NCBI RefSeq assembly: GCF_019303475.1
Contig: NZ_JABLSI010000003.1
Span: 1-64,000 of the forward strand
DNA length: 64,000 nt
Reading direction: 5' to 3'
Source of the DNA: Streptomyces sp. JJ38
GTDB lineage: Bacteria > Actinomycetota > Actinomycetes > Streptomycetales > Streptomycetaceae
The number at the start of each line of letters is the position of its first letter. Positions within the stretch are counted from its first letter, which is position 1. Below the pieces are notes generated by a model. That model saw only the letters and a program-made list of their open reading frames with translations, was not told where the DNA came from and did no database searches. Of this stretch, positions 17,999 to 25,806 are shown piece after piece. Position numbers and translations under genes: made by a program.

Positions 17999-19003
17999 TC
18001 ACCCGCGCGCGTTGCGGGCCAGGCCCAGGGCGTACTCGGGCCACCACCGCCCGGCCGGCGGGCCGCCCCGGCACTCGCCGTCCGACTCGCCGGGACGCTT
18101 GATCCACAGGTAGGCGTCGAGCAGCGGTTCGTCGGTGTCCCGGGTGGGCGGGGTGCCGAGGGCCCGCCCGGGCGGGTTGCACCAGGACTCCTCTCCGTCG
18201 GTGTAGGGGCCGTTGCCGTTGCGGCTGGAGTCGATCACGAAGTGCTTCCCGCCGAGCGCGGCGGAGAGCTCACGCCCGTACGAGGTCACGGTCTCGTCCC
18301 GGTAGAAGTTGGCCACGTTGAGGGCGAAGCCGTCGGCCGCCTCGATGCCCGCGCGCCGCAGCGGGCGGACCAGCTTCTGCGGGTCGGCGATCCAGCCCGG
18401 ATTGCCGGCGTCCAGGTAGACCGTCGTCCCGGGCAGCTCCCCGAGACGGGCCACGGCCTCGGCGAGGAGGGTGTAGCGCTCCTCGTGGTGGACAGCGGGG
18501 GTGCAGCCGTCCACCACGTGTGCGACCGCGTCCGGCTCCAGGACGACGACGGCCTCGTGCTCGCCCACGGCCTCGGCGAACTTCTCCAGGTAGGCCCGGT
18601 AGGCGGCGGCGTCCGGGGCGCCGCCGCCCGAGTACTGGCCGCAGTCACGGTGGGGGATGTTGTAGGCGACGAGCACCGCCGTCGTGCCGGTCGCCGCGGC
18701 GCCCGCCACGGCGGGGCCGATGCGGGCGGCCGGGTCCTCGGGGGTGGGCCAGACCGCCGCCGGCCGCTCGGAGATCCGGCGCAGCAGCTCGGCGTCCTTC
18801 TTCCGGCCCTCGCGTTCCCACTCCTCGGCCTGCCGCGCGGCTTCGCTGTCCGGGTCCACCCAGAACGGGGAGGAGCCGGGGGCGACGCCGGCGCCATCCG
18901 AGCCCGGCCGGTCGGCGGGGGCGGCGGCGCCCTGGCCCGAGCAGCCCAGGGCCGTGGCGAGCAGGGTGAGGGCGGCGAGCGCCCGGAGACGGCGGCCGGA
19001 CAT
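17999..19003 (-). CDS. cslZ: Glycoside hydrolase family 6 endoglucanase lipoprotein
   Basis: A 334-residue GH6 cellulase. The signal peptide ends in LLATALGC, a lipobox, so the enzyme is probably anchored outside the membrane. GH6 landmarks occur in order: AYNIPHRDCGQYS, VVLEPDAVAHV (catalytic acid Asp), YLDAGNPGWI, FALNVANFYR, FVIDSSRNGNGP, WCNPPGRALG and LDAYLWIKRPGESDG. Start is ATG 19003 behind GAGGAGGG. Its position convergent to cslA-glxA matches CslZ, the endoglucanase associated with the tip-glucan system, where it may trim or remodel the polymer. Confidence 0.92.
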   Translation of the reverse strand: MSGRRLRALAALTLLATALGCSGQGAAAPADRPGSDGAGVAPGSSPFWVDPDSEAARQAEEWEREGRKKDAELLRRISERPAAVWPTPEDPAARIGPAVAGAAATGTTAVLVAYNIPHRDCGQYSGGGAPDAAAYRAYLEKFAEAVGEHEAVVVLEPDAVAHVVDGCTPAVHHEERYTLLAEAVARLGELPGTTVYLDAGNPGWIADPQKLVRPLRRAGIEAADGFALNVANFYRDETVTSYGRELSAALGGKHFVIDSSRNGNGPYTDGEESWCNPPGRALGTPPTRDTDEPLLDAYLWIKRPGESDGECRGGPPAGRWWPEYALGLARNARG

Positions 19004-19154
19004 CGGCCCTCCTCAGGAGACCAGGGAACGCGGCGCGGACAACCCTGACATAGCGGACAGGGGATCGGTTGGAGGGACACGGCGAGCGGCGGCCGATGGC
19101 CGAGGTGTGAGATGCGGCTGATCACCATGTGGCCGCGCGGGTAGGGTCGAAGAC

Positions 19155-19664
19155 GTGCCCAAGCCGCTTAGTCTCTCCTTCGATCCGATCGCCCGCGCCG
19201 ACGAGCTGTGGAAGCAGCGCTGGGGTTCCGTCCCGGCGATGGGGGCGATCACCTCGATCATGCGCGCCCAGCAGATCCTCCTGGCCGAGGTGGACGCGGT
19301 GGTCAGGCCGTACGGGCTCACGTTCGCCCGCTACGAGGCGCTGGTGCTGCTCACCTTCTCCCGCAACGGTGAGCTGCCGATGTCGAAGATCGGCGAGCGG
19401 CTCATGGTGCACCCCACGTCCGTCACCAACACCGTGGACCGGCTGCAGCGGGCCGGGCTGGTGGCCAAGCGGCCCAACCCGAACGACGGCCGGGGCACGC
19501 TGGCGTCGATCACCGACAAGGGACGCGAGGTGTGCGAGGCGGCCACCCGCGACCTCATGGAGATGGACTTCGGGCTGGCGGCCTACGACGACGAGGAGTG
19601 CGCGGAGATCTTCGCGCTGCTGCGGCCCCTGCGCATAGCGGCCAAGGACTTCGACGAGTCCTGA
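19155..19664 (+). CDS. MarR-family transcriptional regulator
   Basis: A 169-residue winged-helix protein with the recognition part LPMSKIGERLMVHPTSVTNT and wing VAKRPNPNDGRGTLASITDKG. The N-terminal FDPIARADELWKQRWG is typical of a streptomycete subgroup. Start is GTG 19155. It is divergent from cslZ over 151 bases and precedes the DUF3817 gene and icmA on the same strand. Target and ligand are unknown; autoregulation and control of the neighbouring acyl-CoA genes are possible. Confidence 0.9.
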   Translation: MPKPLSLSFDPIARADELWKQRWGSVPAMGAITSIMRAQQILLAEVDAVVRPYGLTFARYEALVLLTFSRNGELPMSKIGERLMVHPTSVTNTVDRLQRAGLVAKRPNPNDGRGTLASITDKGREVCEAATRDLMEMDFGLAAYDDEECAEIFALLRPLRIAAKDFDES

Positions 19665-19869
19665 TCCCCGCCGGGGCCCGACCGCCGGCTCTCGCCCGTG
19701 CCCGACTCCCGCGCCCAGGCTCCCGCCCCGCCCCTGGCGTGTCCCGGGAGCCGCGGGCTGCCGCACGGCGGCGCCGGGTGCCCGGTTACGCTCGACGGGA
19801 CGCCGCAGCCTGCCCGGGGCACCCCCGCACCCCGGCCGCGCGGGCTGCCTGATGCGAGGAATGGGCTCT

Positions 19870-20199
19870 GTGAAGCAGAAGGTGCTGACCCGTTACCGGG
19901 TGATGGCCTACGTGACCGCCGTCTGGCTGCTCGTGTTCACGGGCTTCATCGTGGCGAAGTACGGCTTCGACACCGGCGACACCATGCTGGTCTCCCAGAT
20001 CCACGGTGTGCTCTTCATCGTGTACGTGATCTTCGCCTTCGATCTGGGCTCGAAGGCGCGGTGGCCCTTCGGGAGGCTGCTGTGGGTGCTGGTGGCCGGG
20101 TGCATCCCCTTCGCGGCGTTCTTCGTGGAGAAGCGGGTGACGCGTGACGTCGCCCCGCTGGTGGAGGCCGAGCCCGCCGAGGCCCCGGCCGGCGTCTGA
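19870..20199 (+). CDS. DUF3817 small membrane protein
   Basis: A 109-residue protein with three membrane segments (MAYVTAVWLLVFTGFIVA, HGVLFIVYVIFAFDLG, LLWVLVAGCIPFAAFFVE). It shares the central HGVL and the closing FFVEKRV layout of DUF3817. I chose GTG 19870 (MKQKVLTRYRVMAYVT) because GAGGA stands nine bases upstream and the family begins with this K-x-x-V-L-x-R-Y-R pattern; ATGs at 19852 and 19861 are less likely. It lies 160 bases ahead of icmA. Confidence 0.85.
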   Translation: MKQKVLTRYRVMAYVTAVWLLVFTGFIVAKYGFDTGDTMLVSQIHGVLFIVYVIFAFDLGSKARWPFGRLLWVLVAGCIPFAAFFVEKRVTRDVAPLVEAEPAEAPAGV

Positions 20200-20324
20200 C
20201 GCTCCCCGCGCCCCGGGCGGACGGCTCGGGGCGCGCCGTCCGCCACAGGAGCCGCGGTCGGCGTCGCGGCGGCGTCGGGCCGCTCCCGCCCCGGGTCGGA
20301 GTAGTCCCCCACCTGCGACGCTGG

Positions 20325-20358
20325 CCAAATACTTGGACGTCCTAGTAAATTCGTGGGT
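20325..20358 (+). promoter_or_regulatory. AT-richer leader of icmA with GGACGTCC palindrome
   Basis: Directly before the icmA ATG, an AT-richer stretch contains the 8-bp palindrome GGACGTCC (20335-20342) inside ACTTGGACGTCCTAGTAA. The ribosome-binding sequence is weak (GTGGGT). This looks like the promoter or an operator of icmA. A factor binding the palindrome is inference. Confidence 0.35.
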
Positions 20359-22059
20359 ATGGACGCTGACGCCATCGCAGAGGGCCGCCTTCGGTGGCAG
20401 GCCCGGTACGACGCCGCACGCAAGCGGGACGCCGACTTCACCACCCTGAGCGGTGACGAGGTCGACCCGGTCTACGGGCCGCGCCCCGGGGACAGCTACG
20501 AGGGCTTCGAGCGCATCGGCTGGCCGGGGGAGTTCCCGTTCACCCGTGGCCTGCACCCCACCGGCTACCGGGGGCGCACCTGGACGATCCGGCAGTTCGC
20601 GGGCTTCGGCAACGCCGAGCAGACGAACGAGCGCTACAAGATGATCCTGGAGGCGGGCGGCGGCGGGCTGTCCGTGGCCTTCGACATGCCGACGCTGATG
20701 GGCCGCGACTCCGACGACCCGCGCTCGCTGGGCGAGGTCGGGCACTGCGGTGTGGCGATCGACTCCGCGGCCGACATGGAGGTCCTGTTCAAGGACATCC
20801 CCCTCGGCGACGTCACCACCTCGATGACGATCAGTGGCCCCGCCGTCCCCGTCTTCTGCATGTACCTGGTGGCCGCCGAGCGGCAGGGCGTGGACCCGTC
20901 GGTGCTGAACGGCACCCTGCAGACGGACATCTTCAAGGAGTACATCGCCCAGAAGGAGTGGCTCTTCCAGCCCGAGCCGCACCTGCGCCTCATCGGTGAC
21001 CTGATGGAGCACTGCGCGCGCGGCATCCCGGCGTACAAGCCGCTGTCCGTCTCCGGTTACCACATCCGGGAGGCCGGGGCGACGGCCGCGCAGGAGCTCG
21101 CGTACACCCTGGCCGACGGCTTCGGCTACGTCGAGCTGGGCCTCAGTCGCGGCCTGGACGTCAACCGGTTCGCCCCGGGGCTGTCCTTCTTCTTCGACGC
21201 CCACCTGGACTTCTTCGAGGAGATCGCCAAGTTCCGCGCGGCTCGCCGCATCTGGGCCCGCTGGATGCGCGACGTCTACGGAGCGACGAGCGAGAAGGCC
21301 CAGTGGCTGCGGTTCCACACCCAGACGGCCGGGGTCTCGCTCACCGCGCAGCAGCCCTACAACAACGTGGTCCGCACGGCGCTGGAGGCGCTCTCCGCGG
21401 TGCTCGGCGGCACCAACTCGCTGCACACCAACGCGCTGGACGAGACGCTGGCGCTGCCCTCGGAGCAGGCCGCCGAGATCGCGCTGCGCACCCAGCAGGT
21501 GATCATGGAGGAGACCGGCGTCACCAACGTGGCCGACCCGCTGGGCGGCTCCTGGTTCGTCGAGCAGCTCACCGACCGGATCGAGGCCGACGCCGAGAAG
21601 ATCTTCGAGCAGATCAAGGAGCGCGGTCTGCGCGCCCACCCCGACGGCCAGCACCCCATCGGCCCGATCACCTCCGGCATCCTGCGGGGCATCGAGGACG
21701 GCTGGTTCACCGGCGAGATCGCCGAGGCCGCCTTCCAGTACCAGCGTGCGCTGGAGAAGGACGACAAGAGGGTCGTCGGCGTCAACTGCCACACCGGATC
21801 GGTCACCGGGGACCTGGAGATCCTCCGGGTCAGCCATGAGGTCGAGCGCGAGCAGGTTCGCGTGCTGGCGGAGCGGAAGAGCGCCCGGGACGACGCGGCC
21901 GTGCGCTCCGCGCTGGACGCGATGCTGGCGGCGGCGCGGGACGGCTCGAACATGATCGAGCCGATGCTGGACGCCGTCCGGGCGGAGGCCACGCTCGGCG
22001 AGATCTGCAACGCCCTGCGCGACGAGTGGGGCGTCTACACGGAGCCCGCCGGCTTCTGA
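20359..22059 (+). CDS. icmA: Isobutyryl-CoA mutase large subunit
   Basis: An adenosylcobalamin-dependent carbon-skeleton mutase subunit that interconverts isobutyryl-CoA and n-butyryl-CoA together with the small B12-binding subunit IcmB. With ATG 20359 the protein is 566 residues, the length known for IcmA. The two residues that separate this enzyme from methylmalonyl-CoA mutase are present: Phe80 in RQFAGFG, where the latter has Tyr, and Gln198 in YIAQKEW, where it has Arg. There is no C-terminal cobalamin domain (no DxHxxG), so IcmB must come from elsewhere; it is not in the window. The stop region overlaps the convergent tetR by 25 bases. Confidence 0.93.
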   Translation: MDADAIAEGRLRWQARYDAARKRDADFTTLSGDEVDPVYGPRPGDSYEGFERIGWPGEFPFTRGLHPTGYRGRTWTIRQFAGFGNAEQTNERYKMILEAGGGGLSVAFDMPTLMGRDSDDPRSLGEVGHCGVAIDSAADMEVLFKDIPLGDVTTSMTISGPAVPVFCMYLVAAERQGVDPSVLNGTLQTDIFKEYIAQKEWLFQPEPHLRLIGDLMEHCARGIPAYKPLSVSGYHIREAGATAAQELAYTLADGFGYVELGLSRGLDVNRFAPGLSFFFDAHLDFFEEIAKFRAARRIWARWMRDVYGATSEKAQWLRFHTQTAGVSLTAQQPYNNVVRTALEALSAVLGGTNSLHTNALDETLALPSEQAAEIALRTQQVIMEETGVTNVADPLGGSWFVEQLTDRIEADAEKIFEQIKERGLRAHPDGQHPIGPITSGILRGIEDGWFTGEIAEAAFQYQRALEKDDKRVVGVNCHTGSVTGDLEILRVSHEVEREQVRVLAERKSARDDAAVRSALDAMLAAARDGSNMIEPMLDAVRAEATLGEICNALRDEWGVYTEPAGF

Positions 22060-22706
22060 TCCGGGAGCGGACGGGCAACGGGCTCCCCCGGCTTCGGCCG
22101 GGGGAGCCCGTTGCCCGTTTCCAGGGCCGTCAGCCCGCCGACGAGGAGGGCGGTGAAGCGGCGGGCCCAGGCGGCGTCGACCGACTCCGCGCTCACCAGG
22201 GCCCGGTGCACCACGGCGCCCGCCACCACGTCGAAGATGAGGTCCACGTTCGCGGCGGTCTGCCGCGGGTCCTCGTCGGGCGGCAGCTCGCCGCGCTCCT
22301 GGGCGCGCAGGCGGCCCTGGACGACGAGCCGCTTCTGCCGGTCGACGACGGCCGCCTTGAGCCGCTCCCGCAGCGCCGGGTCGTGGGTGGACTCGGCGAC
22401 CACGGCCATCAGCGATGTCCGCGTCTCCGGACGGGCCAACAGGGCCGCGAACTGGAGCACCGTGCCCTCGATGTCGGCGGCGAGGCTGCCGCGGTCGGGG
22501 AGGGCCAGCTCGTCGAAGAGGACGGCGACGGCGTCGACGACGAGTTCGCTCTTGCCCGGCCAGCGCCGGTACAGCGTGGTCTTCGCCACACCCGCCCGGA
22601 CGGCGATGTCCGCCATCGTCAGCCGTGACCAGCCCATTTCCACCAACGCGGCCCGGGTGGCGAGGAGGATGGCCTGGTCGGCGGCGGTGCTGCGGGGGCG
22701 TGCCAT
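22035..22706 (-). CDS. TetR-family transcriptional regulator
   Basis: A 223-residue regulator with an N-terminal helix-turn-helix (TMADIAVRAGVAKTTLYRRW, residues 30-49) and a C-terminal ligand domain of TetR_C type. It ends ETGNGLPRPKPGEPV..., and this last part is encoded by a hairpin that also lies beyond the icmA stop. It is divergent from the thioredoxin-like gene at 22851; the 7-bp inverted repeat at 22736-22752 between them is a good candidate operator, implying autoregulation. Effector unknown. Confidence 0.92.
   Translation of the reverse strand: MARPRSTAADQAILLATRAALVEMGWSRLTMADIAVRAGVAKTTLYRRWPGKSELVVDAVAVLFDELALPDRGSLAADIEGTVLQFAALLARPETRTSLMAVVAESTHDPALRERLKAAVVDRQKRLVVQGRLRAQERGELPPDEDPRQTAANVDLIFDVVAGAVVHRALVSAESVDAAWARRFTALLVGGLTALETGNGLPRPKPGEPVARPLPDQKPAGSV
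22071..22118. terminator. 22-bp perfect UUCG hairpin, inside the tetR coding end
   Basis: Bases 22071-22092 pair perfectly with 22097-22118 around a TTCG loop. The hairpin starts 12 bases after the icmA stop and lies wholly within the last codons of the convergent tetR gene. It should stop icmA transcripts. For tetR it would have to be read through and translated, ending the mRNA only after the stop or not at all. Confidence 0.85.
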
Positions 22707-22735
22707 GGCGTGACCCTATCCGCCCTCCTGCGTTA

Positions 22736-22752
22736 CGCTACGACCCGTAGCG
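22736..22752. promoter_or_regulatory. Candidate TetR operator
   Basis: CGCTACG-ACC-CGTAGCG is a perfect 7-bp inverted repeat with a three-base spacer, 30 bases from the tetR start and about 100 bases from the thioredoxin-like start. Size and symmetry fit a TetR dimer site in a divergent promoter region. Binding is inferred only. Confidence 0.6.
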
Positions 22753-22850
22753 AAATGACATGCCGTGTCAGCGACGGCATCCTCGCGACGACCACGACGC
22801 CGGGTGGGGACCCGGCACACAACACCGCGCGAAGGGGGGAGACTGTTCTC

Positions 22851-23825
22851 ATGCAGCCACGCAACATGTCCATGAGCGGAGTGGTCGACCTCGCCGCGGT
22901 GAAGGCGGCCGGTGAGGCCAAGCAGAAGGCGGAGGAGGCCCGCGCCCAGCGTGCCGCGTCCGCCGAGGAGGGCGGCGGCGTGCCGGCCGGCGGCGGCCGC
23001 GTCGTCATCGACGTCGACGAGGCGACCTTCGAGAGCGAGATCCTCCAGCGCTCGGCCGAGGTGCCCGTCGTCATCGACTTCTGGGCCGAGTGGTGTGAGC
23101 CGTGCAAGCAGCTCGGGCCCGTCCTGGAGAAGCTCGCCCACGAGTACGCCGGGAAGTTCGTCCTCGCCAAGGTCGACGTCGACCAGAACCAGATGCTCTT
23201 CCAGCAGTTCGGCGTGCAGGGGATTCCAGCGGTCTTCGCCGTGATCGCGGGCCAGGCCCTCCCGCTGTTCCAGGGAGCGGCGCCCGAGCAGCAGGTCCGG
23301 CAGGTGCTGGACCAGCTCGTCGAGGCCGCCCGGCAGCAGTTCGGGATCGAGGGCGCCCCGGTCGAGCCGGGTGCCGAGGAGCAGGCGGTCCCGGCGGCTC
23401 CGGAGCCGCCCGCGAACCCGGCGCTGGCCGCGGCGCACTCCGCGCTGGACGCCGGCGACCTGGGCGGCGCGGTCCAGGCCTACAAGAACGTGCTCTCCGA
23501 CGACCCGGGCAACCTGGAGGCGAAGCTCGGACTCGCCCAGGCCGAGCTGCTGGGCCGAGTGCAGGGGCTGGACGCGGCCCAGGTCCGCAAGGACGCCGCC
23601 GACCGTCCGGGCGACGTCGAGGCGCAGCTCCGCGCCGCCGACCTGGATCTGGTGGGCGGCCACGTCGAGGACGCCTTCGGCCGGCTGGTGGAGACCGTCC
23701 GCCGCACCGCGGGGGACGAGCGGGAGGCGGTGCGCGTCCGGCTCCTGGAGTTGTTCGAGGTCATCGGTGGCGAGGACCCGCGGGTGGTCGCCGCCCGCGG
23801 CGCGCTCGCCCGCGTCCTCTTCTGA
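22851..23825 (+). CDS. Thioredoxin-TPR protein (YbbN/CnoX-like)
   Basis: A 324-residue protein. A thioredoxin domain spans about residues 50-165 with active site WCEPC (Glu in place of the usual Gly), DFWAEWCEP before it and the cis-Pro loop GIPAVF. A linker and a TPR-like helical C-terminal half (ALAAAHSALDAGDLGGAVQA...) follow. This architecture matches YbbN/CnoX, a chaperone-like holdase that protects substrates under oxidative stress. ATG 22851 is used because GGGGGGA precedes it and homologues start MQPRNMSMSGVVDLAAVK; longer in-frame starts are unlikely. Confidence 0.9.
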   Translation: MQPRNMSMSGVVDLAAVKAAGEAKQKAEEARAQRAASAEEGGGVPAGGGRVVIDVDEATFESEILQRSAEVPVVIDFWAEWCEPCKQLGPVLEKLAHEYAGKFVLAKVDVDQNQMLFQQFGVQGIPAVFAVIAGQALPLFQGAAPEQQVRQVLDQLVEAARQQFGIEGAPVEPGAEEQAVPAAPEPPANPALAAAHSALDAGDLGGAVQAYKNVLSDDPGNLEAKLGLAQAELLGRVQGLDAAQVRKDAADRPGDVEAQLRAADLDLVGGHVEDAFGRLVETVRRTAGDEREAVRVRLLELFEVIGGEDPRVVAARGALARVLF

Positions 23826-23877
23826 CACCCGTAGGCCGCTCGCGTCGAGCCCGTCTCGACCTCGCGATATAGCGACA

Positions 23878-23923
23878 AACAGCGACCGCGCTTTGCCAAA
23901 ATTTGGTAAACGCGGTCGCTGTT
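23878..23923. terminator. AT-containing long hairpin after the thioredoxin-like gene
   Basis: AACAGCGACCGCG (23878-23890) pairs with CGCGGTCGCTGTT (23911-23923). After one bulged C, TTTGCCAAA pairs with TTTGGTAAA with one G-T pair. It begins 53 bases after the stop at 23825. A terminator is likely. The TTTGCCAAA centre is unusually AT-rich for this genome and could also be a protein-binding palindrome. Confidence 0.6.
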
Positions 23924-24050
23924 ACTTCTGGTAAGTCGGCCACTTCCCTACGTCCGAGTGTGCGCCGACAAATCACCTCATAGCAACGCAGAGTGCTGGC
24001 TACGGACGGTGCCCGGAGAGACTTTCCCGCGCCGCTTCCTTCATCTCCCC

Positions 24051-24066
24051 GTTACTCATAAGTAAC
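24051..24066. promoter_or_regulatory. Inverted repeat GTTACT-CATA-AGTAAC
   Basis: Perfect 6-bp arms with a four-base spacer, in an AT-richer patch about 360 bases before the DUF6230 gene. It could be an operator in a promoter region. No factor can be named. Confidence 0.35.
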
Positions 24067-24421
24067 GAGCCCCTTGTGCCGTCCCCCGTTGATGGACGAC
24101 GATCGCCACGCTCGGTTCGTGAACGCAGCCCGGCAGCCATCCGGAGCCCGGCGTGAACGGAGTCCCCACCGAGCGACCGGGGCCTTTCCCGCCCCGGTGG
24201 AGTGTGGACAGGGGGGTCTTCGCCTCGGTGGCGGAGCCTGTCCCCCGGCCGTGCGCGAGCACGGCCTGTGGTTGTCGCTCGGGGGTGATCGCCGGCAGTC
24301 CGACGCGCGTCTCACGTCGTCACCGCCGTCGGCGCTCCTTCCCGAGGGCGTAGCACTTCTCCCATCCCGGTACCGGTCGCGGGCCGACCGGCGGGATGTA
24401 CGTCCGAGAAGGAGGAAAGTC

Positions 24422-25060
24422 ATGAAGTCCCAAGTTCGTGGCGGGACCAGATGGAAGCGGTTCGCCGTCGTCATGGTGCCGAGCCTGGCGGCCACGGCGG
24501 CGGTCGGCATCGGTCTGGCCCAGGGTGCGCTCGCCGCGTCGTTCAGCGTCTCCGGACAGTCGTTCAAGGTGAGCGCTGACAAGCTCGTCGGCTACGACTT
24601 CGTTCAGTACGGCAGCTACACCGAGGGATACGACCTCAAGGGCAACAAGGCCAACCACCCGGTCGCGGTCTCCGGCTTCAAGCGCGCCGAGATCACGAAC
24701 ATGTGCCAGTCCGTCGTCACGCCCGACGTGCCGTTCATCGGCTCCGTCAGCCTCAACCTGACCGCGGGCACCGGCGACACACCGGTGAAGGCCAAGAACC
24801 TCTACCTGGACGTGGCCGACCTGGACGCCGACGCCAAGTTCACCAACATCGACATCGGTGTGGCGACGAAGGACGCGAAGAAGGGGCCGGGCATCCAGCC
24901 GGGCACCGAGGAGCGCGTCAACCCGTTCGGCTTCGCGCAGCAGGCCGAGGAGGTTCTGCTCACCGACGTCGAGCAGCGTGCGTGGGCGACCACGGCGGGC
25001 ACCTTCGAGCTCAGCAACCTGAGCCTGCGCCTGCACAAGGGCGTCAAGGAATGCTACTGA
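24422..25060 (+). CDS. DUF6230 secreted/membrane-associated protein
   Basis: A 212-residue protein of a family often labelled cholesterol esterase in streptomycetes, though no hydrolase motif is present. An N-terminal hydrophobic segment (VMVPSLAATAAVGIGLAQGALA) is a signal peptide or anchor with a likely cut after ALA. The rest is beta-rich and contains two Cys (NMCQSVV and the C-terminal KECY). ATG 24422 follows AGGAGG closely. It is the first gene of a three-gene set with DUF6114 and a Pro/Glu-rich protein, separated from the second by a hairpin. Confidence 0.82.
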   Translation: MKSQVRGGTRWKRFAVVMVPSLAATAAVGIGLAQGALAASFSVSGQSFKVSADKLVGYDFVQYGSYTEGYDLKGNKANHPVAVSGFKRAEITNMCQSVVTPDVPFIGSVSLNLTAGTGDTPVKAKNLYLDVADLDADAKFTNIDIGVATKDAKKGPGIQPGTEERVNPFGFAQQAEEVLLTDVEQRAWATTAGTFELSNLSLRLHKGVKECY

Positions 25061-25069
25061 GCACCCGTT

Positions 25070-25107
25070 GACGCGGGCGGGGGCCGGCTTCGGCCCCCGC
25101 CCGCGTC
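25070..25107 (+). terminator. 17-bp perfect hairpin within the DUF6230 operon
   Basis: Bases 25070-25086 are exactly complementary to 25091-25107 around GCTT. It lies ten bases after the DUF6230 stop and 57 bases before the next gene. It could end most transcripts after the first gene, giving it higher expression than the two below. Confidence 0.7.
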
Positions 25108-25164
25108 TCCCGCACCTCTCTCCACCTTCACCACGGCATTGCCGGTTCCAGGGAGCTGTTTTCC

Positions 25165-25806
25165 ATGAGCGCCGAGTCTCCGGGTCTCCGCGGCCGACTC
25201 ACCGACTGGCGGCTGCGGTTCCGCGCCTGGCGGCGCAGCCGGCCCTTCTGGGCGGGGCTGCTGACCCTGCTGGGCGGTCTGCCGATCGCCTACTTCCCCT
25301 ACGCCAACCTCAACCTCGGCCACATGACGCTGACGATGGCCACCACCGCGGGAGCGGGCTCACTGATCATCGGCGTGCTGCTGGTGACGCTCGGCCTGAC
25401 GATGTGGTTCCAGCAGGTGGTCCGGGTCTTCGCGGGCGTCGCCGCCATCCTTCTTGCCCTGATCTCCATACCCATCTCCAACCTGGGCGGGTTCTTCATG
25501 GGCTTCCTGCTCGCCCTCGTCGGCGGGGCCCTGTCCGTGTCGTGGGCGCCGTACGAGCCGGCCGACGAGAGCGGCGAGGACGACGGCGAGGACCCGGCGC
25601 GGACGTCGGCGACCCCGGCCGGGGACGCCGACGACCGGACCCCCGAACCGGCGGCGACCGAGCGGCCGGAGCCGGAGCTGTCGAAGTCCGCGCGACCGGA
25701 GACCGGACAGGCCGAGGCGTCCGGGGAGGAGGCACGCGAGGAGACGGCCCGTGAGCCGGCCGTCGCCGGGACCGAACCGACCGGGGGGAAGATCAGTGCA
25801 GCGTGA
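25165..25806 (+). CDS. DUF6114 membrane protein
   Basis: A 213-residue protein. The first 125 residues carry four hydrophobic segments (PFWAGLLTLLGGLPIAYFPY; LIIGVLLVTLGLTMWF; VFAGVAAILLALISIPIS; FFMGFLLALVGGALSVSW), the DUF6114 layout. The remaining 85 residues are acidic, Glu/Pro/Ala-rich and probably disordered in the cytoplasm. The start is ATG 25165. The end overlaps the next gene by 11 bases, so the pair is co-translated. Confidence 0.85.
   Translation: MSAESPGLRGRLTDWRLRFRAWRRSRPFWAGLLTLLGGLPIAYFPYANLNLGHMTLTMATTAGAGSLIIGVLLVTLGLTMWFQQVVRVFAGVAAILLALISIPISNLGGFFMGFLLALVGGALSVSWAPYEPADESGEDDGEDPARTSATPAGDADDRTPEPAATERPEPELSKSARPETGQAEASGEEAREETAREPAVAGTEPTGGKISAA

Larger units (their letters stand above)
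23826..24421. other. 596-base intergenic region before the DUF6230 operon
   Basis: No convincing gene is seen here. The first third is the most AT-rich stretch of this part of the window. It contains a large imperfect hairpin (23878-23923) and, further on, a 6-bp inverted repeat (24051-24066). The last 100 bases include the leader of the DUF6230 gene with a strong AGAAGGAGGAAAG ribosome-binding site. Short open frames here have shadow-like composition. Confidence 0.6.

Noticed and set aside
19786..21837. Very long minus-strand open frame opposite icmA
   Set aside because: Its product is low-complexity and antisense to the well-conserved icmA reading frame.
24052..24582. Minus-strand frame in the 596-base intergenic region
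   Set aside because: Arg/Pro/Ser-rich product without recognisable features; it runs into the DUF6230 coding sequence and lacks a plausible ribosome-binding site.
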